The notes under the pieces were generated by a model that worked only from the letters and a program-made list of their open reading frames with translations, did not search any database and had not been told where the DNA came from. Shown here piece after piece: positions 25,257 through 34,054 of a stretch of DNA of 64,000 nucleotides. This DNA is from an uncultured Bariatricus sp. Its GTDB lineage: Bacteria; Bacillota; Clostridia; Lachnospirales; Lachnospiraceae. A program made the position numbers and the translations under genes. The stretch covers positions 62,001 to 126,000 of the forward strand of contig CAKRCD010000001.1 in NCBI GenBank assembly GCA_934307065.1, read 5' to 3'. Each line of letters opens with the position of its first letter. The first letter of the stretch is position 1.

Positions 25257-25628
25257 GTGAAGCATGGAATCAGAAAGAGTGATGTCATTCTTATAATCGG
25301 TATTTTAATCTGTGCGGCTGGTTTTTATTTTTTTCAGGCAAATAGAGAGGCAGAACCAGATGCGCAGCTTGTGGTAAAAGTAAACGGAGAGATTGTGAAA
25401 ACTTGTTCATTAAAAGAAAATCAGATTTTCTGGCTTCCGGGTAAGACAAATCAGGTATTGGTGCATGATGGTAGGGTATCTATGAAGGAAGCAGACTGCC
25501 CGGATCAGATTTGCGTCAATCATGTTCCCATATATCGAAATCATGAAAGTATCATTTGCCTGCCAAATCAAGTGGTACTTGAAATCGTAAATGGAGAAGA
25601 ATCCGGGCTAGATGCGGTAACGAATTAG
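25257..25628 (+). CDS. NusG domain II-containing protein, membrane anchored
   Basis: 123 residues: one N-terminal transmembrane helix (about 8-25) and a small beta-rich NusG_II-like domain outside the membrane, with a paired-cysteine stretch CPDQICVNH and later IICLPN. This family is not transcription factor NusG. It commonly sits with apbE and Gx-transporter genes near rnf. GTG start, with AAGGAAGGTGAG upstream. Ten bases separate it from the Gx gene, so they are co-transcribed. Molecular role unknown. Confidence 0.8.
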   Translation: MKHGIRKSDVILIIGILICAAGFYFFQANREAEPDAQLVVKVNGEIVKTCSLKENQIFWLPGKTNQVLVHDGRVSMKEADCPDQICVNHVPIYRNHESIICLPNQVVLEIVNGEESGLDAVTN

Positions 25629-25638
25629 GAGGCATGTT

Positions 25639-26154
25639 GTGGGAAAAAGGACAGCGTATTTTGGCATGTTTGCAGCACTCGCTATTATTTTTGGATATAT
25701 AGAGGCAATATTCCCATTTCATATTGGGATTCAGGGTGTGAAGCTTGGCATAGCGAATTTGGTAATAGTGATTGTATTATATAAAATGGGAAACCGGGCA
25801 GCATATGCAGTCTCCCTTGTCCGAATAGTTGTTTCAGGTTTTTTGTTTTCCAATGCATTCAGTATTTTATATAGTATAGCCGGAAGTATTCTTAGTCTGA
25901 TTGTGATGATAATCTTGAAAAAGAAAGGCTGGTTCAGCGTCTGCGGAGTCAGTGTGGCAGGTGGTGTGATGCACAATATGGGACAGCTTCTTATGGCAAT
26001 GATTGTGACACAGACAACAAGTATTATATATTATATACCAGTGTTATTGGTAGCAGGAATGATTGCCGGACTGGTAATAGGAATAGTGTCCGGTGCAATG
26101 TTAAAGCGCCTTGAGACGGTAGATATGTCGTTAAAATCAAACAATGGAATATAG
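25639..26154 (+). CDS. Gx transporter family protein (HepS component I-like), candidate flavin carrier
   Basis: 171 residues with five or six hydrophobic segments and the family features FGYIEAIFPFHIGIQGVKLG and GGVMHNMGQL. Databases often call this family heptaprenyl diphosphate synthase component I, which the sequence does not support because it is plainly a membrane protein resembling ECF S-components. Its place beside apbE and rnf suggests a flavin carrier for extracytosolic flavinylation; this is inference. GTG start with TAGGAGG upstream. A 12-base gap leads to ruvA. Confidence 0.78.
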   Translation: MGKRTAYFGMFAALAIIFGYIEAIFPFHIGIQGVKLGIANLVIVIVLYKMGNRAAYAVSLVRIVVSGFLFSNAFSILYSIAGSILSLIVMIILKKKGWFSVCGVSVAGGVMHNMGQLLMAMIVTQTTSIIYYIPVLLVAGMIAGLVIGIVSGAMLKRLETVDMSLKSNNGI

Positions 26155-26166
26155 AGGAGAAGAAAG

Positions 26167-26772
26167 ATGATTGCATTTGTCAAGGGAAGTCTGGCCGATA
26201 TGGAATCAGACCGGGTTATTATAGATGTGGGAGGAATCGGATATAGTGTGTTCGTATCCTCTTATACAATGGGCAGATTACCATTGGAAGGAAATGAGGT
26301 AAAATTATATACGTATTTGAATGTGAAGGAAGATTTGATGCAGTTATATGGATTTTTATCGAAAGATGAGCTGCGGATATTTAAGCTATTAATTGGTGTA
26401 AATGGTATTGGACCTAAAGGAGGACTTGGTATTTTGTCGTATCTGACTCCGGATGATTTGCGGTTTGCAGTAATGGCAAACGATGTGAAAGCAATCTCGG
26501 CGGCACCGGGAATTGGAAAAAAGACGGCTGAAAAACTGATTCTGGAATTGAAAGATAAGCTAGGTTCTATAGAGCCGGAAGAAGTGCCGACCTCAGAGTC
26601 TGTTACAGGAAATACTCCATTTTCTAAGGAAATACAGACAGATGCGGTTCAGGCATTGGTGGCATTAGGCTATGGAAGTACCGAGGCATTGCGGGCCGTT
26701 ACCAATGTAATGACGGAGCAGGAAGATTCCGTGGAAGAGATTTTGAAGAAGGCATTAAAATTTTTGGTTTAG
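26167..26772 (+). CDS. ruvA: Holliday junction branch migration protein RuvA
   Basis: 201 residues, normal length. Domain I begins MIAFVKGSLADM, the helix-hairpin-helix repeats include LIGVNGIGPKGGLGILS and AAPGIGKKTAEKLILEL, and the C-terminal UBA-like domain III ends ALKFLV. It binds four-way junctions and loads RuvB. AGAGGAG precedes the ATG. ruvB follows after 21 bases; ruvC is not here. Confidence 0.97.
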   Translation: MIAFVKGSLADMESDRVIIDVGGIGYSVFVSSYTMGRLPLEGNEVKLYTYLNVKEDLMQLYGFLSKDELRIFKLLIGVNGIGPKGGLGILSYLTPDDLRFAVMANDVKAISAAPGIGKKTAEKLILELKDKLGSIEPEEVPTSESVTGNTPFSKEIQTDAVQALVALGYGSTEALRAVTNVMTEQEDSVEEILKKALKFLV

Positions 26773-26793
26773 GATTGATAAAAGAGGAAAGCT

Positions 26794-27798
26794 ATGGCAA
26801 AAAGGATTATTACAACGGAAAATTTAGAAGAAGATATTAAAATAGAGAATAATCTGCGTCCTCAGATGCTTGATGATTATATTGGACAGAAGAAGGCAAA
26901 AGAGACATTGAAGATTTATATTGAAGCAGCCAAATCCCGTGGCGAGGCATTGGATCATGTTCTTTTTTACGGTCCACCAGGGCTTGGAAAGACCACTCTT
27001 GCGGGAATTATTGCAAATGAGATGGGGGTTCACATGAAGATTACCTCAGGACCTGCGATTGAGAAGCCGGGGGAGATGGCTGCGATTCTCAATAATCTTC
27101 AAGAAGGAGATGTTTTATTTTTGGATGAGATTCACAGATTGAACCGTCAGGTAGAGGAAGTGCTGTATCCGGCCATGGAAGATTATGCCATTGATATTAT
27201 GATTGGAAAGGGTGCATCTGCCCGCTCGATTCGTCTGGATTTGCCAAAGTTTACTCTGGTTGGGGCCACTACGAGAGCCGGGATGCTGACGGCACCGCTG
27301 CGTGATCGTTTTGGTGTTGTCAATAAGCTGGAATTTTATACGGAAGAAGAATTGAAGACGATTATTTTACGTTCTGCGAAAGTGCTGGATGTGGAAATTG
27401 ATGGGCAAGGGGCATTGGAAATGGCAAGGCGCTCCAGAGGAACTCCGAGACTTGCAAACCGTCTGCTGAAAAGGGTACGAGATTTTGCACAGGTAAAATA
27501 CAATGGTGTCATTACCGCTCAGGTGGCTTCTTATGCGCTGGATTTGCTAGATGTAGATCGTTGTGGACTGGATCACGTAGACCGCAATCTGTTACTTACC
27601 ATAATTGAAAAATTCGGCGGAGGGCCAGTAGGTCTGGATACTCTTGCTGCTGCCATCGGAGAAGATGCGGGTACAATTGAGGATGTGTATGAACCTTTTC
27701 TGATTAAAAACGGATTTATTCAGAGGACACCAAGAGGAAGAATAGCAACAGAGTCAGCATATCAGCATCTGGGAATAGAAAATCTCTCTCAATCTTGA
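26794..27798 (+). CDS. ruvB: Holliday junction helicase RuvB
   Basis: 334 residues, an AAA+ ATPase. The Walker A is [11 protein letters not shown], the Walker [11 protein letters not shown], sensor 1 VGATTRAG and the arginine finger region APLRDRFG. The C-terminal winged helix contains [18 protein letters not shown]. It drives branch migration with RuvA. AAGAGGAAAG precedes the ATG. Confidence 0.98.
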   Translation: MAKRIITTENLEEDIKIENNLRPQMLDDYIGQKKAKETLKIYIEAAKSRGEALDHVLFYGPPGLGKTTLAGIIANEMGVHMKITSGPAIEKPGEMAAILNNLQEGDVLFLDEIHRLNRQVEEVLYPAMEDYAIDIMIGKGASARSIRLDLPKFTLVGATTRAGMLTAPLRDRFGVVNKLEFYTEEELKTIILRSAKVLDVEIDGQGALEMARRSRGTPRLANRLLKRVRDFAQVKYNGVITAQVASYALDLLDVDRCGLDHVDRNLLLTIIEKFGGGPVGLDTLAAAIGEDAGTIEDVYEPFLIKNGFIQRTPRGRIATESAYQHLGIENLSQS

Positions 27799-27837
27799 CA
27801 AAAACTGACGAAAACCAATGAAAATACGGAAAAATAG

Positions 27838-27866
27838 TTGGTTTTTGGAAAAATATCATGTATAAT
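27838..27866 (+). promoter_or_regulatory. Promoter of zapA
   Basis: TTGGTT (27838-27843), 17-base spacer, TATAAT (27861-27866), 31 bases before the zapA ATG. The preceding stretch has A-rich repeated TGACAAAA/TGACGAAAA units of unknown meaning. Confidence 0.65.
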
Positions 27867-27897
27867 ACCGTTAGGAATATGAACGAGGAGGTTCATT

Positions 27898-28311
27898 ATG
27901 GCATCATCTAAGAATTATACAGAAGTATTGATTGGCGGTAAAGTGTTTACGCTGAGTGGTTTTGAGAGTGAAGATTATTTACAGAAAGTATCTACTTATT
28001 TGAATCATAAAATTGACGAGTGCACAAGCAGTGAGGGATATCGCAAGCAGAGTGCCGAAACCAGAAGTGTTCTGCTTGCGTTGAATGTGGCAGATGACTA
28101 TTTCAAGGCTAAGAAGCAAGGCGGGGCTTTGGAAAGCGATATTGAAACCAAAGATAAAGAAATGTACGATCTGAAGCATGAGCTGATTTCTGTTCAGATT
28201 AAATATGAAAATGCGGAGAAAGCATTGGATAAGTTAAAGGAAGAGAACAGAGAACTTCAAATGAAAGTCGTACAGTTAGAGACTGAGATGAAGAATCACC
28301 GTAATAAATAG
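27898..28311 (+). CDS. zapA: Cell division protein ZapA
   Basis: 137 residues. The N-terminal ZapA domain (TEVLIGGKVFTLSG, later YLNHKIDEC and LLALNVADDYF) is followed by a long coiled coil (about 75-135). ZapA bundles FtsZ filaments at the septum. GAGGAGG precedes the ATG. It has its own promoter and a terminator that overlaps its stop codon. Confidence 0.92.
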   Translation: MASSKNYTEVLIGGKVFTLSGFESEDYLQKVSTYLNHKIDECTSSEGYRKQSAETRSVLLALNVADDYFKAKKQGGALESDIETKDKEMYDLKHELISVQIKYENAEKALDKLKEENRELQMKVVQLETEMKNHRNK

Positions 28312-28336
28312 ACTGTCTGAAGGCAGTCTATTTTTC
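28306..28336 (+). terminator. Terminator of zapA
   Basis: AATAGACTGTC and GGCAGTCTATT pair around a short TGAA loop, followed by TTTT. The stem starts within the last zapA codon. Confidence 0.88.
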
Positions 28337-28381
28337 GTAATGTGTGAAAGAAAATAAAATGAATGGAAACAGGGGTCTGTT

Positions 28382-30766
28382 ATGAAAGGAAAGATAGAAA
28401 TACTTGCACCTGCGGGTGGCATGGACTGTCTGAAGGCCGCGGTAGCTGCCGGAGCAGATGCGGTATATGTAGGAGGCAGTATGTTTGGTGCCAGAGCTTA
28501 TGCAAATAATTTTTCGGAAGAAGAATTGCTAGATGCGATTGACTATGTGCATTTACATGGTAAAAAGCTTTTTATGACTGTCAATACGCTCTTAAAAGAG
28601 CAGGAATTAGAAGAAAAACTATATGCATATTTACTACCGTATTATAAACGAGGACTGGACGCAGTGATTGTTCAGGACGTAGGTGTTCTCAGGTTTGTGA
28701 GGAAACATTTTCCGGATTTGCCGATTCATGCAAGTACCCAGATGACCATCACAGGAATTGATGGAGCCAAATTTATGGAAGAACAGGGCGTACAGCGTGT
28801 TGTTACCTCCAGAGAACTGAGTATGAAAGAGGTTCAGCAGATTGCAGAGCATACCAATGTGGAAATAGAGAGCTTTGTACATGGAGCACTTTGCTACTGT
28901 TATTCAGGACAGTGTCTTTTCAGCAGCTTTTTAGGCGGAAGAAGCGGGAACCGCGGGCAGTGTGCGCAACCGTGCCGTCTGCTTTATCAGGCACAAGGGG
29001 AAAAGAAAAGCCAGTATCTGCTTAGTCTGAAAGATATCTGCACATTAGAGTGTATTCCAGAGATGGACAAGGCAGGTATTTACTCCTTTAAAATTGAAGG
29101 AAGAATGAAAAAGCCGGAGTATGTGGCAGGTGTTGTGGCTATGTACCGGAAGTATGTAGATTTATATCTATCAGGTAAAAAATACGCGGTAGAAGACAAA
29201 GATAAGGTTTTATTGATGGATTTATATAACCGTGGTGGTTTTCACACGGGATATTATTATACCCGTAATGGCAGGGAAATGGTTTCGCTGGACAGACCGA
29301 ATCATGCCGGTGTTCCGGCTGTAAAGGTACTCAAAAAGCAGGGGAACAAAGTAACTGCAAAAGCACTTATTCCGCTTTCGGCACAGGATGTAATAGAACT
29401 TCCGGTTCGAAAGGGAAAAGATAAGGCAGATGTTTATACCTTCAAAGAAGAAGTACCACAGGGAAAAGAATTTATGATGTCTGTATTTACAGATACTTCA
29501 TTTCAAAAAGGAATGGTGTGGAACCGCACACGAAATGAAAAGCTGATTCAGTCATTACATAAGACCTATGTGGAAGGAAACATAAAAGAAAAAATTAAGG
29601 GAATTTTAATTTTATCTTCCAATGATTATGCTACATTTAAGCTATGGCATGGTAACATAGGAGTTACAATTCAGGGGGATTTGGTTCAGGAAGCTTTCAA
29701 TCAGCCAATTGATGAAGAACGTGTCATCAAACAGATGAAGAAAACCGGAAATACAGAGTTTGAATTTGAAGAATTGGATGTACAGATTCAGGGAAATGTG
29801 TTCCTTCCGATGCAGAGTTTAAATGAACTTCGCAGAGAGGGACTGGAATCACTGCAAAAGAAAATTACAGAAGCATACAGGAGAACAGAACCCGTATTAG
29901 AAGAAAAAGGCGAATGTGAAACAGTAGGAGGTAAAGATAGAAAAAAATGTGTATTTACCGCATCTGCACAGACCTTAGAACAATTACGGATTCTTATAGC
30001 AGAACCAATGATTCAACGGATTTATGCAGATTGTAGCGCATTTCCAAAGCTATGGAAAGTATCTGAAGACCAGAAGACGGTGTATGAAGAACTGATTCGG
30101 GAGACCCATGAAAACCAGAAGGAAATTTATTTTATCATGCCGTACATTTTTCGTGAACAAACACGGGCGCAGTACGAAGCGGCCTATGAGAGTATTTTCT
30201 CTGCTTCATGGGATGGTGTACTGATTCGTAACTATGAAAGTTTTGGCTTTCTGAAGAAGCATGGATACGATAAAAATATTCTGACGGATTATAATATGTA
30301 TCAGTTTAACTCAGAGGCGAAAGCATTTTGGAAGGAACAGGATGTGGAGGCCTTTACAGCACCTTTGGAGCTGACCGCAAAAGAAATGAAACGACTGGAT
30401 GTTTCGAATGGAGAAGTTCTTGTATATGGACATTTGCCGATGATGGTTTCGGCAGGATGTGTGCAGAAGACTTTGGGACACTGTAGAAATGTTCCCGGAA
30501 TGACGACAATTACCGACAGATACCGTAAAGATTTTGTGGTAAAACATGAATGTGACTATTGCTATAATGTGATTTATAATCAGGTGCCGTTGTATCTGGG
30601 AGATAAAATGCGGGAAGTATACGACATTCACCCGGAAAGCTGCAGACTGATGTTTACGACAGAGAATGGCGCAGAAATAAAAAAGGTTCTGCAAGATTTT
30701 GAACAGAAAAAGCCAATGGAGGAAGGCACATTTACCAGAGGACATTGGAAAAATGGAATAAAGTAG
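28382..30766 (+). CDS. Peptidase U32 family protein (RNA-hydroxylation type) with DUF3656
   Basis: 794 residues. Residues about 1-300 are the U32 core, starting IEILAPAGGMDCLKAAVAAGAD, with the cysteine signature CYCYSGQCLFSS and NRGQCAQPCR. A DUF3656-like region follows (about 370-500), then a C-terminal half with a second barrel-like stretch and HECDYCYN near the end. Members such as RlhA and TrhP act in hydroxylation of rRNA or tRNA, and a protease role is doubtful. The downstream SEDS gene starts within nine bases of its stop. Confidence 0.87.
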   Translation: MKGKIEILAPAGGMDCLKAAVAAGADAVYVGGSMFGARAYANNFSEEELLDAIDYVHLHGKKLFMTVNTLLKEQELEEKLYAYLLPYYKRGLDAVIVQDVGVLRFVRKHFPDLPIHASTQMTITGIDGAKFMEEQGVQRVVTSRELSMKEVQQIAEHTNVEIESFVHGALCYCYSGQCLFSSFLGGRSGNRGQCAQPCRLLYQAQGEKKSQYLLSLKDICTLECIPEMDKAGIYSFKIEGRMKKPEYVAGVVAMYRKYVDLYLSGKKYAVEDKDKVLLMDLYNRGGFHTGYYYTRNGREMVSLDRPNHAGVPAVKVLKKQGNKVTAKALIPLSAQDVIELPVRKGKDKADVYTFKEEVPQGKEFMMSVFTDTSFQKGMVWNRTRNEKLIQSLHKTYVEGNIKEKIKGILILSSNDYATFKLWHGNIGVTIQGDLVQEAFNQPIDEERVIKQMKKTGNTEFEFEELDVQIQGNVFLPMQSLNELRREGLESLQKKITEAYRRTEPVLEEKGECETVGGKDRKKCVFTASAQTLEQLRILIAEPMIQRIYADCSAFPKLWKVSEDQKTVYEELIRETHENQKEIYFIMPYIFREQTRAQYEAAYESIFSASWDGVLIRNYESFGFLKKHGYDKNILTDYNMYQFNSEAKAFWKEQDVEAFTAPLELTAKEMKRLDVSNGEVLVYGHLPMMVSAGCVQKTLGHCRNVPGMTTITDRYRKDFVVKHECDYCYNVIYNQVPLYLGDKMREVYDIHPESCRLMFTTENGAEIKKVLQDFEQKKPMEEGTFTRGHWKNGIK

Positions 30767-30774
30767 GTGAGATT

Positions 30775-32244
30775 TTGGTCAATATAGTAGTAGAATTATC
30801 AAAATATGTCATGATTCTGGCTATTGCAATCTACACATTTGAATGCTTTGCGATATTTGGATTTGAAGATGCACATACAAAAAAGAGCATATTGAGAAGA
30901 CAAAATGTATTAATGTTTTTGATGCATTTTGTAGCGTTTATGGTAATGTTTCTTCAGACAGAAGAAAAGAAAATGCTTGGATTTTATGGAATGCAGGTCA
31001 TATTGTTTATTGCAATCCTGGTGCTTTATCATATGATATATCCGAAAGTATCAAGGCTGGTTGTCAATAATATGTGTATGCTCTTGTCGATAGGCTTTAT
31101 CATGATTACCCGTTTGTCCTATGAACTGGCGGTAAAGCAGTTTATTATAGCGACAGGGGCACTGATTATCAGTCTTTTTATACCGGTCATTATTCGTAAA
31201 GTAAAAGCACTTGCGGAGTGGAAAAGATTTTATGCTATAGCAGGAATTGTGATGCTGGCAGTAGTCATTGTAGGAGGACGGGTTACAGGCGGAGCCATGC
31301 TTGCAATTAAGGTTGGAGGCTTTACCTTACAGCCTTCGGAACTGGTAAAAATTATATTTGTATTTTATGTTGCAGCAAGCTTCCGGGAGGATAAAAGTTT
31401 TCGAAATATTGTTATTACAACCGCAGTGGCAGCGCTGCATGTGTTGATTCTTGTCATATCAAAGGATCTTGGAGCGGCACTGATTATTTTTGCGGTATAT
31501 CTGGTAATGTTATATGTAGCAACTCAACAGGCGAGATATGTATTTCTGGGTCTTGGAGCCGGAAGTGTAGCTTCTGTAGGTGCTTATTATCTATTCAACC
31601 ATGTAAGAGTACGTGTACTGGCATGGAAAGACCCGTTTGCTATTTACCAGAATGGTGGACAACAGGTAGCACAGTCACTGATGGCAATCGGAACTGGAAG
31701 CTGGTTTGGAATGGGACTGATGCAGGGAGCGGCGGACAAGATTCCGGTGGCAGAATCGGATTTCATTTTCTCAGCAATTGCAGAAGAAATGGGGCTGATT
31801 TTCGGTATTTGCCTAATACTTATCTGCGTCAGTGTATACATTATGTTTTTGAACATATCCATGCAGCTTAAGAACAGATTTTATAAAATGGTAGCACTGG
31901 GGCTTGGAACCTGTTATATTTTTCAGGTGTTTCTGACAATCGGCGGAGTTACGAAATTCATTCCGTCAACCGGAGTTACCCTTCCACTTGTCAGCTATGG
32001 CGGAAGTTCCGTACTGAGTACAGTGATTATGTTTGCAATTATTCAGGGATTATATATTTTAAGAGAAGATGAGGAAGAAGACATTGAAAGAAAGAAAGCA
32101 GAACAATTACGGGCAAGACGATCTGGATATGGAACTGGCAAATCTTCCGGACGAAGAAGAGCTGAGGAGACAGAGACGTCAGCAGCAAAAGGCAAGAGAA
32201 GAAAGAAAGCTTCGGCAGGAACAGAGAGAAGAAGAGAGCGCTAA
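30775..32244 (+). CDS. SEDS peptidoglycan glycosyltransferase (FtsW/RodA/SpoVE family)
   Basis: About 489 residues with ten or so membrane spans. Characteristic pieces are GGFTLQPSELVKI, ISKDLGAALIIF, AESDFIFSAIAEEMG and GGVTKFIPSTGVTLPLVSYGGSS, the last two being SEDS hallmarks. The family polymerises lipid II. The C-terminal 60 residues are a highly charged cytosolic tail. The start is uncertain: TTG 30775 has TAGGTGA overlapping the previous stop, and TTG 30745 is also in frame. It is paired with a class B PBP whose frame overlaps its tail by up to 176 bases, a SEDS-bPBP synthase pair. Confidence 0.9.
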   Translation: MVNIVVELSKYVMILAIAIYTFECFAIFGFEDAHTKKSILRRQNVLMFLMHFVAFMVMFLQTEEKKMLGFYGMQVILFIAILVLYHMIYPKVSRLVVNNMCMLLSIGFIMITRLSYELAVKQFIIATGALIISLFIPVIIRKVKALAEWKRFYAIAGIVMLAVVIVGGRVTGGAMLAIKVGGFTLQPSELVKIIFVFYVAASFREDKSFRNIVITTAVAALHVLILVISKDLGAALIIFAVYLVMLYVATQQARYVFLGLGAGSVASVGAYYLFNHVRVRVLAWKDPFAIYQNGGQQVAQSLMAIGTGSWFGMGLMQGAADKIPVAESDFIFSAIAEEMGLIFGICLILICVSVYIMFLNISMQLKNRFYKMVALGLGTCYIFQVFLTIGGVTKFIPSTGVTLPLVSYGGSSVLSTVIMFAIIQGLYILREDEEEDIERKKAEQLRARRSGYGTGKSSGRRRAEETETSAAKGKRRKKASAGTERRRER

Positions 32245-33670
32245 GAAGCAGAAACCAAAGAAAACAAAACGGATGACTAATAAGGAGATTACAAGAGTGA
32301 CCTATATGTTTGTTACCCTGTTCCTTGTGATGATTGGATATCTGGTTTATTTTAATGTGGTAAAAAGTAAAGATGTGATAAACAGTGTGTATAACATCAG
32401 ACAGGATATTCTTGCAGAACGCGTGATCCGTGGGAAGATTCTGGATAGTGAAGGAAATATCCTTGCGCAGACAGTTACAGCAGATGACGGGACAGAAACC
32501 AGAGAATATCCATACGGTGATATGTTTACGCATACAGTGGGATATGCAGTAAAAGGGAAATCAGGAGTAGAGTCTATTCAGAATTTCAATCTTCTTACAT
32601 CCAATGCACCGTTTCTGGAAAAATTAATGAAGGAATTTCAGGATCAGAAGAATGTGGGCGACAATGTTGTCACAACTTTGAATTCCGATTTGCAGGCCAC
32701 GGCTTATAATGCCCTTGGAAATAACAAAGGTGCAGTGGTAGTACTGGAACCAAGTACAGGGAAAATACTTGCGATGGTTTCCAAGCCTTCATTTGATGCG
32801 AATACGGTCAGTGAAAACTGGGATAATTTAATTAATGATAAGAATAGCGTACTGGTAAATCGTGCAACCCAGGGACAATATGCCCCGGGCTCTGTATTTA
32901 AGTTGGTAACAACGCTTTCCTTTATGCGGCAGAATGCAGATTACGAAGCATATTTGAATGATTGTTCCGGAGAAATGACCGTAGATGGAACGACCATTCA
33001 TTGCTATGCAAATCAGGCGCATGGGCAGGAAACTTTGGCGGATGCAGTGGCAAATTCATGCAATACTGCGTTTTCCGGAATCGGGCTTCAACTTGATATT
33101 TCAAAATGGCAGGATACTGCAAAGGATTTACTCTTTAATACAAAGTTGAAATGTGATTTAGTATCTAATCAGAGCAGCTTTTCTCTGGATAAGAGCGCGG
33201 ATAGCGCATCGGTTATGATGACTGCAATCGGACAGGGGGATACGTTGGTAAGTCCATATCATATGGCTATGATTACAGCAGCTATTGCGAACGGCGGTAA
33301 ACTGATGAAACCGTATCTGGTGGATGAGATTACGAACTATCAGGGAACCAGAGTGAAGAAATATATGCCTGAAAAATATACAGATTTGATGACTTCAGAA
33401 GAGGCGGCTGTACTTACCGAGTATATGAAAAGAGTTATTTCTTATGGAACAGGAACTTCCCTTTCTGGTGAATCTTACACCGTAGCCGGTAAAACAGGAA
33501 CCGCAGAAGTAAGTATGGATAAGACACAGGTACATTCATGGTTTGTGGGATTTTCAAATGTGGATAATCCGGATTTAGCAGTGGCAGTAGTAGTTGAAAA
33601 TGCAGATACTTCTTCTATAACCGGAATCAGTGTTGCGAAACAGATTTTTAATGCTTATTATTATAGGTAG
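32069..33670 (+). CDS. Class B penicillin-binding protein (PbpA-like transpeptidase)
   Basis: 533 residues from ATG 32069. A charged Arg/Glu/Lys-rich cytosolic stretch (1-70) precedes one membrane helix (about 76-93), a short dimerisation region, and the transpeptidase domain. The active-site motifs are Ser275-VF-Lys278, Ser330-C-Asn332 and KTG at 475-477. It cross-links the glycan made by the SEDS partner upstream. The start is unclear: ATG 32069, TTG 32084 (GAGGAAG upstream) and ATG 32273 are all in frame. ATG 32273 would remove the overlap and keep only the membrane helix. Confidence 0.9.
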   Translation: MRKKTLKERKQNNYGQDDLDMELANLPDEEELRRQRRQQQKAREERKLRQEQREEESAKKQKPKKTKRMTNKEITRVTYMFVTLFLVMIGYLVYFNVVKSKDVINSVYNIRQDILAERVIRGKILDSEGNILAQTVTADDGTETREYPYGDMFTHTVGYAVKGKSGVESIQNFNLLTSNAPFLEKLMKEFQDQKNVGDNVVTTLNSDLQATAYNALGNNKGAVVVLEPSTGKILAMVSKPSFDANTVSENWDNLINDKNSVLVNRATQGQYAPGSVFKLVTTLSFMRQNADYEAYLNDCSGEMTVDGTTIHCYANQAHGQETLADAVANSCNTAFSGIGLQLDISKWQDTAKDLLFNTKLKCDLVSNQSSFSLDKSADSASVMMTAIGQGDTLVSPYHMAMITAAIANGGKLMKPYLVDEITNYQGTRVKKYMPEKYTDLMTSEEAAVLTEYMKRVISYGTGTSLSGESYTVAGKTGTAEVSMDKTQVHSWFVGFSNVDNPDLAVAVVVENADTSSITGISVAKQIFNAYYYR

Positions 33671-33703
33671 AGTGAAAATGTCAGATAAGATGGATGGGTA
33701 AAT

Positions 33704-34051
33704 ATGAAGTTTTATAACAATCTGTATGTCAGTGAAGGTCTGAAAAAGAAAAAAGAAAAATGGATGAAGAGGATAGAAGTGGGGAAATATCCGCTTCAGG
33801 CATATATCCTTGCTGTGTGTGAGACTGGAGATGACCAGTTGGAATTTTACAGTGCAAAGATGTTATACCAAAGCATTGTCCCAACAGAGAATGTTTTTAT
33901 AGTAGGACTTGCAGAAAGCTACATGGATGCGATTTATCTGGTAGAAGAAATCACAAAAGAAGTGTTTGCGAAGACAGGAGAGGCAGATTTGCGCTCTTAC
34001 CTTTTACAACAACAGAAGTTATATGAGGAAAATAACAAGACAGAGGTGTAG
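33704..34051 (+). CDS. Conserved small hypothetical protein
   Basis: 115 residues, soluble, with a basic N-terminal part (GLKKKKEKWMKRIEVGKYPLQ) and an alpha/beta middle (AYILAVCE, VFIVGLAESYMDAIYLVEEI). I do not recognise a named family, though similar short proteins recur before DUF2953 genes in Lachnospiraceae as I recall. It begins 33 bases after the PBP gene and ends three bases before the DUF2953 gene, so it is probably in the same transcript as the sporulation pair that follows. Confidence 0.75.
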   Translation: MKFYNNLYVSEGLKKKKEKWMKRIEVGKYPLQAYILAVCETGDDQLEFYSAKMLYQSIVPTENVFIVGLAESYMDAIYLVEEITKEVFAKTGEADLRSYLLQQQKLYEENNKTEV

Positions 34052-34054
34052 AAT

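Noticed and set aside
25639..26154. Heptaprenyl diphosphate synthase component I
   Set aside because: The sequence is a multi-span membrane protein with no prenyl-synthase features and no component II gene nearby.
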